This document shows, in pieces, positions 38,725 to 53,700 of a DNA stretch of 64,000 bases; positions within the stretch are counted from its first letter, which is position 1, and every line of letters starts with the position of its first letter. Made by a program: the position numbers and the translations under genes. The notes beneath the pieces were generated by a model. That model ran no database searches and was not told the origin of the DNA. It saw nothing but the letters and a program-made list of their open reading frames with translations. Source of the DNA: JANNWF01 sp038205755 (lineage in GTDB: Bacteria > Pseudomonadota > Gammaproteobacteria > Xanthomonadales > Xanthomonadaceae); the NCBI GenBank assembly GCA_038205755.1, contig JBBRBN010000011.1:1-64000 (forward strand), written 5' to 3'.

Positions 38725-40254
38725 TCAGGCTTCCGGCCGCATGTAGGGAAACAGCAGGACGTCGCGGATCGAGCTGCAGCCGGTCAACAGCATTACCAGC
38801 CGGTCGATGCCGATGCCGAGCCCGCCGGTGGGCGCCAGTCCGTATTCCAGGGCGCGGATGTAGTCGGCATCAAAGTGCATGGCTTCGGTGTCGCCACCGT
38901 CCTTCTGCGCGACCTGCGCCATGAAGCGTGCGGCCTGGTCTTCCGGGTCGTTGAGCTCGGAGAAACCGTTGGCCAACTCCTTGCCGTCGACGAACAGTTC
39001 GAAGCGGTCGGTGACGCCCTTCTCGACGTCGCTCTCGCGCGCCAGCGGGCTCACTTCCACCGGGTAGTGGGTGATGAAGGTCGGCTGGCTTAACTTCGCC
39101 TCGACGGTTCGTTCAAAGATGTCCAGCAGCAGCTTGCCCCAGCCGTGGGTCGGTTTGCAGGCGATACCCAGGCGCTGTGCATGGGCATGAATCGCTGCTC
39201 GGTCCTGGTCGCGAAACACGGCGATGTCGATGTCCGGATTGTGGGCACAGACCGCCTCATCCATGCGCCAGCGGCGGAAGCGCGGGCCAAGATCGATCGC
39301 GACGCCGTCCCAATCGAACTGCGTGGTGCCGAGCACGTCGATGGCAACATCGCGGATAAGTGCTTCGGTGAGGTCCATGATCTGCTCAAACGTGGCGTAG
39401 GCCTCGTAGAGTTCGAGCATGGTGAACTCGGGGTTGTGGCGGGTGCTGACGCCCTCATTGCGGAAATTGCGGTTGATCTCGTAAACCCGCTCCAGGCCGC
39501 CCACCACCAGCCGCTTGAGATACAGCTCCGGCGCCACGCGGAGATACAGGTCCATATCCAGCGCGTTGTGGTGGGTCACAAACGGGCGCGCGGTGGCGCC
39601 GCCGGGGATGATCTGCATCATCGGCGTCTCGACCTCCAGAAAGCGCCGAGCATCGAGCCAGATGCGAATCGAGCGGACGATCTTCGAGCGCTTCACGAAC
39701 ACCGCACGCGCGTCCGGCGAAACGATCAGGTCGACATAGCGCTGCCGATAGCGCTGTTCGACGTCCGCCAGCCCGTGCCACTTGTCCGGCAGTGGACGCA
39801 GCGACTTGGTGAGCAGACGCAGTTGATCGACCTTGACCGACAGCTCGCCGGTGTGGGTGCGGGTCAGGGTGCCTTCGGCGGCAACAATGTCGCCAACGTC
39901 CCAGCCCTTGAATGCGTCGTAGGCGGAACCCAGCCCGCTGGCCTGCAGATACAGCTGCAGGCGGCCGGACTCGTCCTGCAGCTGGGCAAAGCTCGCTTTT
40001 TTGCCCATCACCCGCTTGGCCAGCATGCGGCCGGCCACGGCCACCCGCCGCCCGGTCGCCTCCAGCGCCTCGGCGGTCCAGCGCTCGATGTCGGCGTAGT
40101 CGGCCTGCAGGTCACCGGCAAAATCGCTGCGCCGATAGTCGTTCGGAAAAGCCACCCCCGCCGCCCGCAGCGTCGCCAGCTTGGCGCGACGCTCGGCAAT
40201 AAGGTGGTTTTCGTCAACCGCGGCGGTCGGCGGCGGGTTCACAGCAGAAGTCAT
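38725..40254 (-). CDS. lysS: lysyl-tRNA synthetase (class II)
   Basis: This 509-residue class II enzyme has an N-terminal OB-fold anticodon domain (about 60-155). Motif 2 is RNFRNEGVSTRHNPEFTMLE and motif 3 is GLGIGIDRLVMLLTG. ATG 40254 (MTSAVNPPPTAAVDENHLIA) matches the family N-terminus; the ATG 33 bp upstream is less likely. It follows prfB on the same strand, 155 bp downstream, as in E. coli and Xanthomonas. Confidence 0.96.
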   Translation of the reverse strand: MTSAVNPPPTAAVDENHLIAERRAKLATLRAAGVAFPNDYRRSDFAGDLQADYADIERWTAEALEATGRRVAVAGRMLAKRVMGKKASFAQLQDESGRLQLYLQASGLGSAYDAFKGWDVGDIVAAEGTLTRTHTGELSVKVDQLRLLTKSLRPLPDKWHGLADVEQRYRQRYVDLIVSPDARAVFVKRSKIVRSIRIWLDARRFLEVETPMMQIIPGGATARPFVTHHNALDMDLYLRVAPELYLKRLVVGGLERVYEINRNFRNEGVSTRHNPEFTMLELYEAYATFEQIMDLTEALIRDVAIDVLGTTQFDWDGVAIDLGPRFRRWRMDEAVCAHNPDIDIAVFRDQDRAAIHAHAQRLGIACKPTHGWGKLLLDIFERTVEAKLSQPTFITHYPVEVSPLARESDVEKGVTDRFELFVDGKELANGFSELNDPEDQAARFMAQVAQKDGGDTEAMHFDADYIRALEYGLAPTGGLGIGIDRLVMLLTGCSSIRDVLLFPYMRPEA

Positions 40255-40408
40255 GATCGGCAGACGTTCCATGGGTGCAGCCCGCAATGGTGCTCTGCAG
40301 CACGCTGGGCGGTCAATCCGCTGCGGCGGGTCCGATCAGGCAGAGTCTCGCGCGTGCGCCGCTGCCGCGGCGGTTTGCGCAGGTTCGGCGCAAGCCGCGC
40401 CACCGACA

Positions 40409-41534
40409 CTACGCGTCGATCCGCTTCGATCCGGCCTCCAGGCCGGACTTCAGCGCCGCCTCGACAAACGCGTCGAGATCGCCATCGAGCACCTTCTGCG
40501 TATCGGTGCGCTCGATGCCGGTGCGCAGATCCTTGATCCGACTCTGGTCCAGCACGTAGTTGCGGATCTGGCTGCCCCAGCCGATGTCGGACTTGGTGGC
40601 TTCTACCGCATCGCGAACCACGTTGCGCTTCTGCACTTCAAGCTCGTAAAGCTTGGCTGCCAGCATTTTCATGGCGGTATCGCGATTGGCATGCTGGCTG
40701 CGGCCGTTCTGGCAGGCCACCACTATCCCGCTGGGCAAATGGGTGATGCGCACCGCCGACTCGGTCTTGTTGACGTGCTGGCCGCCGGCGCCGGAGGAGC
40801 GATAGACATCGGTTCTCAGATCGGCCGGATTGATGTCGATATCGATGTTGTCATCCACTTCCGGACTGACGAACAGCGACGTGAAGCTGGTGTGGCGACG
40901 GTTGTCGGAGTCGAACGGCGACTTGCGCACCAGCCGGTGCACGCCGGTCTCGGTCTTCAGCCAGCCGTATGCGTACTCGCCCTCGACCCGGATGGTGGCG
41001 GACTTGATGCCAGCCACGTCGCCGGCGCTGACCTCCATCAGCTCGGTCTTCCAGCCGCGCGTTTCGCACCAGCGCAGGTACATGCGCAGCAGCATCTCGG
41101 CCCAGTCCTGCGCCTCGGTGCCGCCGGCACCGGCCTGAATGTCGACGAATGCGCTGGCGGCGTCCATCTCCCCGGAGAACATCCGCCGGAACTCGAGCGC
41201 CGCCACGCCGCGATCAAAACGATCAACGTCCTTGACCACCGCGAGTGCGGTCTCCTCATCGGCCTCTTCAGCGGCCAGTTCGAGCAGCTCGGCGGCGCCG
41301 TCGAGGCCCTCGCTCAGACTCCGGATGCCGTCGACCACGCGATCCAGCGCGGCGCGCTCCCGACCCAACGCCTGCGCCTTGTCCGGCGCGTTCCAGATGG
41401 CGGGATCCTCCAGCTCGCGACTGACTTCCTCCAGCCGCTCTACCTGGCGGTCGAAGTCAAAGATACCCCCGGAGCGCATCCAGCCGACCACGAAGGTCGG
41501 TGATGCGCGCGAAAATCGGATTGGTCTCGATCAT
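40409..41534 (-). CDS. prfB: peptide chain release factor 2, with programmed +1 frameshift
   Basis: RF2 reads UAA and UGA stops. Two frames are needed. ATG 41534 starts MIETNPIFARITDLRGRLDA-LRGYL (25 codons), then an in-frame TGA at 41459-41457 sits in the canonical slip site GGG-TAT-CTT-TGA-C. After a +1 shift, translation continues DFDRQVERLEEVSRE to 40409, about 374 residues in all. The tripeptide motif SPF occurs in RKSPFDSDNRR and the catalytic GGQ in SSGAGGQHVNKTES. A CGGGGG stretch just before TAT serves as the internal Shine-Dalgarno-like stimulator. This is RF2 autoregulation, not an error. Confidence 0.96.
41457..41470 (-). promoter_or_regulatory. RF2 programmed frameshift site
   Basis: On the minus strand GGGGGTATCTTTGAC spans the slip: CTT in the P site, TGA (41459-41457) in the A site, then +1 reading into GAC. 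When RF2 is scarce, termination at UGA is slow and the ribosome shifts to make more RF2. The bases match the well-known bacterial CTT-TGA-C consensus. Confidence 0.93.
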
Positions 41535-41610
41535 GGCGATGGGTCAGCGGCGAAAAAGGTTGCGCAGGATAGCAAGCGGCAGCGCGCAGACGCCGGCGCC
41601 GGATCAGCAC

Positions 41611-43368
41611 CTACGATCCGACCGCTGGCGCATCCACCTCCTGCGTTGCCTGCCAGGCGCGCTGGATACGCAGCTGGACGCCACAGCGGTCGCGGAAGTC
41701 GTCCAGCTCAAGGTGATAGACCGCACGCAGCGCGGCGGCCGGCGCCGTCCCGGTCCAGCCATCGAACTGAATCGCATCCAGCTCACCGCCGCCTGTCAGC
41801 GGTGCCAGCCTGAGCTTCAGATGCCGCTCACCAACCACCCGCCAGCTTCGAACTGAAAACACGCCATCGAATGATGGCTCCGGAAAGCCCTGCCCCCAGG
41901 GACCGCCGGTGCGCAGCGCCTCGGCCAGCGTCCGCGTGCAGTCCGCGGCGCCTATTTCACCGTCGCTCCAGCACTCGGCCTGCAGCATGGACGGCTCGAT
42001 CACAGCCGCGGCGTGGGCCGCGAAGGCAGCAGCGAAACGCTCCAGATGGGCAGCCGGCAAACTCAGCCCGGCGGCCATCGCATGGCCGCCAAAGCGGGTG
42101 ATCAAACCGCTGTTCGCGGCGTCGATGGCGGCCAGCGCGTCGCGGATATGGAAGCCCGGAATCGAACGCGCCGACCCGCGCAGCTCGCCGCTGCCGCCCT
42201 CGCCCTCCCCGGCTGGCGCAAATGCGACCACCGGGCGGTGCAACGACTCCTTCAGCCGCGACGCCACCAGCCCGACCACGCCTGCGTGCCAGCCGGGATC
42301 GAACACCATGACCCCCGCCGGACGCTCGGCGCTTGCTGCCGTGGCGGCAACCAGCGCTTCGGCTTCTTCTACCATCTGGCTTTGGCGGGTGCGTCGCTCG
42401 CGGTTGATCGAATCGAGCTGGCGCGCCATCCGCGCGGCCTCGGCGCGGTCGTCGGTGAGCAGGCACTCGATGCCCAAGCGCATGTCTTCGAGCCGCCCGG
42501 CGGCGTTCAGTCGTGGCCCCAGCGCAAAGCCCAGATCCGCCGCAAACAGCGCGTCGCAGCGCCGACCGGCGACATCGGCCAGCGCGACCAGGCCAGGATT
42601 GCCGCGACCGCCGCGCAGGCGTCGCAAGCCGGCTTCGACCAGAATGCGATTGTTGCGATCCAGCACCACCAGATCGGCCACCGTCCCCAGCGCGACCAGG
42701 TCCAGCAGCTCAGCAAGATCCGGTCCGCCGGACACTGGCAGCGCGCCTTCCGCGCGCAGTCGCGCACGCAGCGCCAGCAGCAGATAGAACATGACGCCAA
42801 CACCGGCCAGATGGCGACTGGGAAACTGATCGCCGGGCAGGTGCGGATCGACGATTGCATCCGCCGCCGGCAGCGTCGGGCCCGGCAGATGGTGATCGGT
42901 GACCAGTACCCGGATGCCCTTGGCCTGTGCAGCAGCCACGCCGGCGTGGCTGGCGATGCCGTTGTCAACGGTGACGATCAACTGCGGCAACGGCGGATCA
43001 AGGTCGGCCACCAGCACCGGCGACAGACCGTAACCGTGGCGCAGCCGGTGCGGCACGCGGAAATCGATCTGCCGCGCGCCCAGCATGCGCAGACCGCGAA
43101 CCGCCACCGCGCTCGCGGTGGCGCCGTCGCAGTCGAAATCGCCGACCACCAGAATCCGCCAGTCCTCGCGCAGCGCCTGAAGCAGAAGTTCGACGCCGGC
43201 CGTCAGCCCGCCCATCCCGTCCGGCGGGCACAGACCCTGCAGACGCAGCTCGGCGTCTGCGGCGCAAAGCACGCCGCGCGCCGCGTACACGCGCTGCAGC
43301 ACGGGATGAAATGTGGTCGGCCAGGGTCCGTGGGCCGGAACCTGCCGGCGGCGCAGCGCCGTGGTCAT
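41611..43368 (-). CDS. recJ: single-stranded-DNA-specific exonuclease RecJ
   Basis: This 585-residue 5'-3' exonuclease of the DHH superfamily acts in recombination and mismatch repair. Metal-binding motifs visible are VVGDFDCDGATASAVAV, TVDNGIASH and VLVTDHHLPG (DHH), then GPRLNAAGRLEDMRLGIECL; the DHHA1 part has TRFGGHAMAAGLSLP. ATG 43368 overlaps the stop of the upstream RpfE-like gene (ATGA). Located between prfB and the rpfE-like gene, as in Xanthomonas. Confidence 0.95.
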   Translation of the reverse strand: MTTALRRRQVPAHGPWPTTFHPVLQRVYAARGVLCAADAELRLQGLCPPDGMGGLTAGVELLLQALREDWRILVVGDFDCDGATASAVAVRGLRMLGARQIDFRVPHRLRHGYGLSPVLVADLDPPLPQLIVTVDNGIASHAGVAAAQAKGIRVLVTDHHLPGPTLPAADAIVDPHLPGDQFPSRHLAGVGVMFYLLLALRARLRAEGALPVSGGPDLAELLDLVALGTVADLVVLDRNNRILVEAGLRRLRGGRGNPGLVALADVAGRRCDALFAADLGFALGPRLNAAGRLEDMRLGIECLLTDDRAEAARMARQLDSINRERRTRQSQMVEEAEALVAATAASAERPAGVMVFDPGWHAGVVGLVASRLKESLHRPVVAFAPAGEGEGGSGELRGSARSIPGFHIRDALAAIDAANSGLITRFGGHAMAAGLSLPAAHLERFAAAFAAHAAAVIEPSMLQAECWSDGEIGAADCTRTLAEALRTGGPWGQGFPEPSFDGVFSVRSWRVVGERHLKLRLAPLTGGGELDAIQFDGWTGTAPAAALRAVYHLELDDFRDRCGVQLRIQRAWQATQEVDAPAVGS

Positions 43369-44342
43369 TGCAGCCCGCTGGCCGGCCGTCGCCAGAAGCG
43401 CCAGCGGTGGGCGTGCCGCCAATCCCATAGGGCGCCGTCGGCAAAATCCATCCGCAGTGATTGGAAGCGACCGGCGACCAAGGCGCTCATCGCCGGCTCC
43501 AGCCAGGTCGAGTCGAGCACCTCTGCCTGCCGCAGGTCGCGAAGGTCGAACGCCAGCGTACCGGTGCCGGACGCCAAGGTTGCGGGCGTCGGGGGGAGCG
43601 GCGTGATACCCGCCTGTCGGCACAGCCCCTGAATGACCGCATCCTCACTGGCAACCCGCAAACCGGGCGCGCGCACATGATCGGGCAAGGCGCCCGCACC
43701 CCAGAACCAGACGCTGTTGACCGGCAGCTTGCCGACTGCCGCGCGCTGCGCATTGACCGGGTGGTTGTGCAGGATGACCTGGGCTTCGTTGAGCAGGCGA
43801 CGCCAGCGGCGGCCGTCGTCACCGGCGGGCATGTGGACGTGCAGATCGTCACCCAGCGCAAGCTCGGGCGCGGCAAAGGGCGGCAGGCGCGACTGGGCGG
43901 GAATGGCCAGATACCAGCGCGACGGCAGCGGCGCCGAAATCGGGAAGCCCTCGTCGCCAAACAGCGGCCGCAGCGCAGACAGCAGCGACTCCGCCTCATC
44001 TGCCGTCAGGCCAAGCTCGCCGCAGGCCAGCATCCGCACGCAGGCCATGTCGGCCCGCACATAGGCCGGATCGGCGCGCAGCCAGACGCCATAGGCGGCG
44101 TCGCCAGCATCCCGCTGGCGGGTCAGCGGCGCGACCGCGATCCGCCGCGGCAGCACGTCAAACTGGCGCAGCAGCTGCGCCTCGTAGCCGCCTGCGACAT
44201 CGGGCTGCCGGTCACTGCGACCCAGCAGCTGCGCCAGTCGAGTCGGCAGCGCGCGCTCCAGCCGCAGCCGCTCGCGCGGCGGCAGCAGAAGGGTCAGTCG
44301 GGCGACCACCGCAGGCCCGGCGATGGTATCGGGCGCTGCCAC
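43365..44342 (-). CDS. rpfE: RpfE-like protein (uncharacterised)
   Basis: This 325-residue protein sits between greA and recJ, the position of rpfE in Xanthomonas. It contains WLRADPAYVRADMACVRML (about 87-105), HVHMPAGDDGRRWRRLLNEA with HNHPVN shortly after, and VNSVWFWGAGALPDHVRAPG (about 208-227). Such proteins are sometimes annotated as phosphoglycerate mutase, but I see no phosphatase or mutase active site here. Function is unknown; a link to extracellular enzyme regulation is known only from mutant studies in Xanthomonas. The gene begins 4 bp after greA's stop and overlaps recJ. Confidence 0.8.
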   Translation of the reverse strand: MAAPDTIAGPAVVARLTLLLPPRERLRLERALPTRLAQLLGRSDRQPDVAGGYEAQLLRQFDVLPRRIAVAPLTRQRDAGDAAYGVWLRADPAYVRADMACVRMLACGELGLTADEAESLLSALRPLFGDEGFPISAPLPSRWYLAIPAQSRLPPFAAPELALGDDLHVHMPAGDDGRRWRRLLNEAQVILHNHPVNAQRAAVGKLPVNSVWFWGAGALPDHVRAPGLRVASEDAVIQGLCRQAGITPLPPTPATLASGTGTLAFDLRDLRQAEVLDSTWLEPAMSALVAGRFQSLRMDFADGALWDWRHAHRWRFWRRPASGLQ

Positions 44343-44346
44343 GCGG

Positions 44347-44820
44347 TCAGCCGTAGCGCACCCCGACCACTTCGAAACTGCGCTCGCCGCCGGGCGCGGC
44401 GATCGAGACCGTGTCGCCCTCGTGCTTGCCGATCAGTGCGCGCGCAATCGGCGCCGTGATCGACAGCAAGCCCTGCTTGATGTCGGCCTCAAGCTCGCCA
44501 ACGATCTGATAGCTGACCTCGTCTCCGCTATCGACATCGCACAGATCCACGTGCGCGCCGAACACGATGCGCGAGCCGGCGTTGAGCGAGGTGATGTCGA
44601 TCACCTGCGCATTCGACAGCACGCTTTCCAGCTCCTGGATACGGCCTTCGATAAATCCCTGCTGCTCACGCGCGGCGTGGTACTCGGCGTTCTCTTTCAG
44701 ATCGCCGTGGGCGCGGGCCTCGGCAATGGCATTGATGACTTCCGGTCGCTTGACCGACTTCAGGTGCTCGAGTTCAGCGCGCAGGCGCACGGCGCCGCCT
44801 TGGGTCAGAGGTGCTCGCAT
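44347..44820 (-). CDS. greA: transcription elongation factor GreA
   Basis: This 157-residue factor stimulates RNA cleavage in backtracked RNA polymerase. The N-terminal coiled coil carries the acidic tip (GDLKENAEYHAAREQQGFIE, about 41-60), and the C-terminal FKBP-like domain shows SPIARALIGKHEGDTVSI-type sequence (here ITAPIARALIGKHEGD). ATG 44820 (MRAPLTQGGAVRLRAELEHL) gives the exact family length. It follows carB and precedes the RpfE-like gene in the same direction. Confidence 0.96.
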   Translation of the reverse strand: MRAPLTQGGAVRLRAELEHLKSVKRPEVINAIAEARAHGDLKENAEYHAAREQQGFIEGRIQELESVLSNAQVIDITSLNAGSRIVFGAHVDLCDVDSGDEVSYQIVGELEADIKQGLLSITAPIARALIGKHEGDTVSIAAPGGERSFEVVGVRYG

Positions 44821-44943
44821 GGGGTGTCCCGTGGGTTCGTGGTGTAGCGGCGCGCGGCGCGCCATCGAAGTCTGAGTGTGAAGGATGGGCTGACGATGTG
44901 CCAGCCGTGGCGGGGAAAAGGGCCCCGCGCCAGGTGAGCCGGA

Positions 44944-48198
<3,255 letters not shown>

Positions 48199-48207
48199 TG
48201 TCTTTTT

Positions 48208-48605
48208 TTACCAGGACTCGGGACGCGGGACTCGGGACGCGGGCTCCCGCTTGCGGAGCAACGACTGACGGGGACGCAGGAGCATCTGTCCAACTCGGTC
48301 GCTGATCTCCAGCGCGGCCCTGCGCGGCTCGTCTCCACCGATCGCCAGTTCGCCCGAAAGAAGTCGCTGTGTCTGCAGTTCTGCCGTTGAGCCGAGCGCC
48401 ATCGAAACGAAGCGGGCGCAATCGCGGGTCGACGCTCGCGCGTTGCCCTCGGCAATATTGGAGGGAATCGAAACCGCTGCACGCTGCCAGTGAGCAGCCA
48501 AACCGCAGCGTTGCTCGCGCGCGAACCCGGACGTGGGCTGATACACGGCCTTTGCCAGCTCCATCGCGAGTCGCCAGACCTGCAACTCGCGAAAGTGCGC
48601 AATGC

Positions 48606-48609
<4 letters not shown>
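48208..48609 (-). CDS. four-helix bundle protein (S23/TIGR02436 family) inserted between carA and carB
   Basis: This 133-residue, mostly helical protein begins MSIAHFRELQVWRLAMELAK and has VSIPSNIAEGNARASTRDCA (about 46-65), the hallmark IPSNIAEG of the four-helix-bundle proteins first seen in 23S rRNA intervening sequences. The related Avd is an accessory protein in diversity-generating retroelements, but no reverse transcriptase is here. The start GTG 48609 overlaps the carA stop (GTGA). Heptamer arrays flank it on both sides (48213-48246 and 48617-48650), and its own last residues (ASRVPRPESW) are read from the first array. Function is unknown. Confidence 0.88.
48213..48246. repeat. heptamer array, carB side of the four-helix-bundle gene
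   Basis: An imperfect tandem of GGACTCG / GGACGCG units starts AGGACTCGGGACGCGGGACT. It overlaps the 3' end of the four-helix-bundle gene and is the inverted partner of the array at 48617-48650. Confidence 0.75.
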
Positions 48610-49763
<1,154 letters not shown>

Positions 49764-49959
49764 GGGACTCGCCTGAGTGGAGGATGACCCCTCCGCACCC
49801 GAGTGGATGGGCGCAGCCGTCCGCAGACTCGCCATGGGCGGGTCCGCAGAGGAAGGGGGTCAGGCGAGCCGCGATGATACGGACCCGCCTCCCGCCTGTC
49901 ACGCCGGGCGTGGTGCGGGCTGCCGGCAAAGGTTCAGCTGCGGCGGCGGCGGATCGACG

Positions 49960-50685
49960 TCAGCCGTTGCCCAGCGCCGGGGCCAGCGCATCCTCCAGCC
50001 GATAGCGTCCGGCCGGCTGGTGCGCCAGCCAGCGGGCCGCGAACAGCGCGCCCTGCGCAAACACATCGCGGTCGGTGGCGCGATGGATCAGTTCCAATCG
50101 CTCACCCCGACCCGACAGCTGGACACTGTGTTCGCCCACCGCGTCGCCGGCACGCAGACTGTGAAAGCGTGCCGGCCGACCCGACCCGGCGGCCACCGCA
50201 TCGGCAAGCTTCAGCGCGGTTCCGGAGGGAGCATCGCGCTTGCCGCTGTGGTGCAGCTCAACGATATCGACATCCCACGCCGGCAGTGCCGCAGCGGCGC
50301 GCTGCACCAGCGCGCCGAGCACCGCCACGCCAAGGCTGAAGTTGGGCGCCCACAGGATCGCAATGTCCGACGCTGCCGCATCCAGCGCGGTCTGCTCGTC
50401 CGGGCTGATGCCGGTCGTGCCAGACACCAGTGCTGCCCGGCGGGCGCGGCACAGATCGAGCAGAAACGCCATGCTGCCTGGCAGGCTGAAGTCGACCGCT
50501 ACATCGAAATCGGGAATCTCGGAGCCTTGCGCGGGAATGAACCACCTGCCGTCGCTGCTCGGGGTCTGCGCCGACCGGCTCACCGCGGCAACCACGTCGA
50601 ACGCGTCTTCGGAGGCCGCCAGGCGCAGCAGCGTGCGGCCCATGCGACCACTGGCACCGTTAATCAGAAGTCGAACAGGAGTCAT
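49960..50685 (-). CDS. dapB: 4-hydroxy-tetrahydrodipicolinate reductase
   Basis: This 241-residue enzyme reduces the cyclic intermediate of the diaminopimelate/lysine pathway with NAD(P)H. The nucleotide-binding loop INGASGRMGRTLLRL is at about 8-22, VSGTTGISPDEQTAL follows, and the active-site signature ELHHSGKRDAPSGTALKLAD is at about 146-165. It lies upstream of carA as in Xanthomonas and is on the same strand. Confidence 0.95.
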   Translation of the reverse strand: MTPVRLLINGASGRMGRTLLRLAASEDAFDVVAAVSRSAQTPSSDGRWFIPAQGSEIPDFDVAVDFSLPGSMAFLLDLCRARRAALVSGTTGISPDEQTALDAAASDIAILWAPNFSLGVAVLGALVQRAAAALPAWDVDIVELHHSGKRDAPSGTALKLADAVAAGSGRPARFHSLRAGDAVGEHSVQLSGRGERLELIHRATDRDVFAQGALFAARWLAHQPAGRYRLEDALAPALGNG

Positions 50686-50772
50686 GCGAGAGGCCGACGA
50701 GGAGCGCAGACGAGTGTAGCGGCGGGTGCCGGTCTGGCAAGCCGCCGCCGGTGCTGAGCACAGCGGCGGTGC

Positions 50773-53700
50773 TCAATGCACGGTCAGCGCCAACAGCAGC
50801 GGCGTGGCGCCGGGCGCGCGCAACTCGACCGCGGCGATCGGCACGGGCGTCTGCGGCGCATCCACCCGCACGTGGTAAATGAAGAGCTGGACGCTGCCGC
50901 CACCGCGAATCCGGGATTCCGCGCTGCGCAACACCAGCGCGACATCCCCGCGCGGTCGATTGCCGCGCTGGGTGGCGTGAATTTCCCCGTCATAAGTGGT
51001 CGGCACCGCCAGCGGCTGCTCGAACAGCGTCGCGCCCGCCGCATCAAGCCAGGCCAACCGCAGACCGCCCTCCTTGGGCGCCTGCTGATTGGCCACCAGC
51101 AGGCTCAGCGCAGCCAGCTCACCGGGCGGCAGCGGGATCGGGCCGCTGCGCTCCGGAAACACGGCCCCGCCCAGCGCCACGCCCGCGGGCGCCAGCTGCA
51201 GGGCTGGTCCCAGCTCGAATCCGATGCCGCGCAGCCGCAGCAGGCCATGCGGCCAGGAGGCGCTGTCAGTGATGCCCAGGCCGCGCCAGCTGCCCTGGAA
51301 CCACTGCCGCTCGGGCACGTTGGCGTAGGCACGCAGGTCGATCTGGGCCGCACCGGCGGCGGGGTCGCGGGTTACGGTCGCCGCAGGACGCGCGTCGGCT
51401 ACCTGCGGCGGACCCGGATCCCGGGCCTGGCGCTGGATTGCATTGGCTTCCGTGGCGGGCCGATCGTGGGTTGGCACCAGGTCATTGGCCTCCAGCTGCA
51501 GGACCGGCACCGCGCGCGCATCCGGCTCGACATCCAATTCGGTCACCACGCCAAAGTGGCTGCGAGCCAGGAGTCGTGTGCCATCCGGACTGAATGCCAG
51601 CGACGCCAGCACGTCCCGATCGGGCAGGGAGAGGGTGCGCCGGGTCGACAGCTGCTCGCGCAGGTGCAGGTCAACCTGCAGCAGCGCATCGGCCTGACCC
51701 AGCGCGGCCCAGCGCTGATCAGGGCTCACCGCCACCACCTCACCCCATTCCGGACCAAGGTCGGCCAGCTCGTGGCGTTCGCCAGACCGGTAGATCGCCA
51801 CGCGTGGCCCGTGCGCAAGCCAGCCCGCGGCGCCCAGATCAAGCACCCGGCGGTTGCCCGATGGCGTCTGAGTCCGGGCGATCCGCTCTGGCGACGCGCC
51901 GTCGCGGATGCGCCAATGCTCAAGGGTAGCCGGCAGAATCATGCTGCGGTCGCTGGTAGCCACCAGCAGCTCGCTCTCCACGGCAGTCGTAAAAGCAACA
52001 TCGGTTATCTGCAGTCGTCGACCTTCCACTTCGATACTGGCGACTGGCGTTCCACCCGGAAGGCGTCTGACCTGTACACCTCGGCCCTGCCACAGCGCGA
52101 GGTGCCGGCCGTTGGTGGAAAGCCGCACGCCAGCCGGCAAGCCGACGCTGCGGCTGGGCTCGTCCAGCCAGCGTCGCGTCTGCATGTCCAAGGTCCGCCA
52201 AATCACCTCCAGCGGTCCACTCTCGCCAATCCAGCCCAGCACGGCCAGGTTGCCGACGCTAGGCAGCAGCAGGTACTGGATGCTGGCCGGAAGCGTGATG
52301 TCATGCACCGCAGCGGCGCCCGGCGCGGCCGGCCGCTCGACCACAAGCAGCCTGCTGCCGGCCGCCAGCAGCCAGCGTCGGCCGTCGGCGGTTCCCTGCA
52401 GCAGATACGGACGCGCTGGCAGCGCGACGGTTTCGGCAGATCGGCCAGCTGCCGCGTCAAAAACCAACGTTGTTCCGTCCACGCGAGCGCCCAGCGCCGG
52501 CGTGGGCTGGCCAGGCTGGCCGATAAGCGTGGCGCCAGCCGCCCGCGAGACGGCCCGCTGGGGCAGCCGGAACAGCTTCAGATCGCCTTCGCTGCCGTGG
52601 GTTGCGACCAGCCCATTGGCCGCATCCATCGCTGCGGCATGAAACCCTGACAGCGCACCGCGATGGCGCAGCACGCTGGCGCTTTCAGGCTGCTCCAGGC
52701 GACCACCGGAGAGGCCCAGCTGCCACAGCACAGCGCGGCCATCGTTGACCAGCAGCCAGCGAGTATCCGGGTCGTAAATGGCCGAGTTGCTGCGCGCCGC
52801 GCCGCTGCGCAGCGGGCGGCTCATCCAGGCCCGGCGCTCGACATCAAGCAGCCGCACGCTGCCGCCACCGCTGCTTACCGCCAGCAGCCCGTTGCTGAAG
52901 CTCAGGTCACCCAGGGCATCCTCACCGGCGTCCGGGATGAGCTGACGGGAGCCCGAGCTCATGCCGTAGAGCAGCAGCTCGCCGCCCGAACTGCCCAGCG
53001 CGAGCCAACCGGCATCGGCATCGACGTTCCAACCCGCCAGCTCGGCGCCAGCCGCAAACGCGAGCTGGTCACGCGGCTCACCATCCACGGCATCGATCAT
53101 CTCGACCGCAGCAAAGCCGTCGCCGGCGCAGGCCAGCAGGGTGCCCCGGTTCGGCACCAGGCAGGCCCGCAGGGCCGGCCGCTGGAAGCGCTCGCCAATG
53201 GGCTGCCAGGGATCCAGCGCCCAAAGCTGCAGGCCGCCGTCGGGATCGCGCAGCAGGGCGCGGGAGCCGTCCGCGCTGTAACTCGTTGCCGCCAGCGGCC
53301 CAAACGCCGCGGGCGGCTGGGTAAGCACACCGGTGGCCAGCTCAACGCGCTGCATGTGGCTGGTGTCGGGGCGCGCGACACCGGAACTGCCGCTCGGGTA
53401 GAGCACGGCGAAGCGTCCGTCGGCGCTGATGGTGGAGCGCCCGACGAAGCTGGGTCCCCACGGGGTCGGCGGCAGTGGCGGCGTGATCTTCCAGCGCTGC
53501 GCGCCGCTTGCCACATCGATCGCCACCAGCTCGCCGGAGCGCAAACCGGCCAGCAGCAACCCGCCGTTTTCGGCGAACGCCAGTGATCGACCCTCGCCGT
53601 CAAATGACCATCCTGCGATCTGCCGCGGCGACTGTTCGAGCAGTGCCTTGATCCGTCGGCGGTCGGCGTCAGGGCCATCCGACTGACCCGCTGCCTCCGC

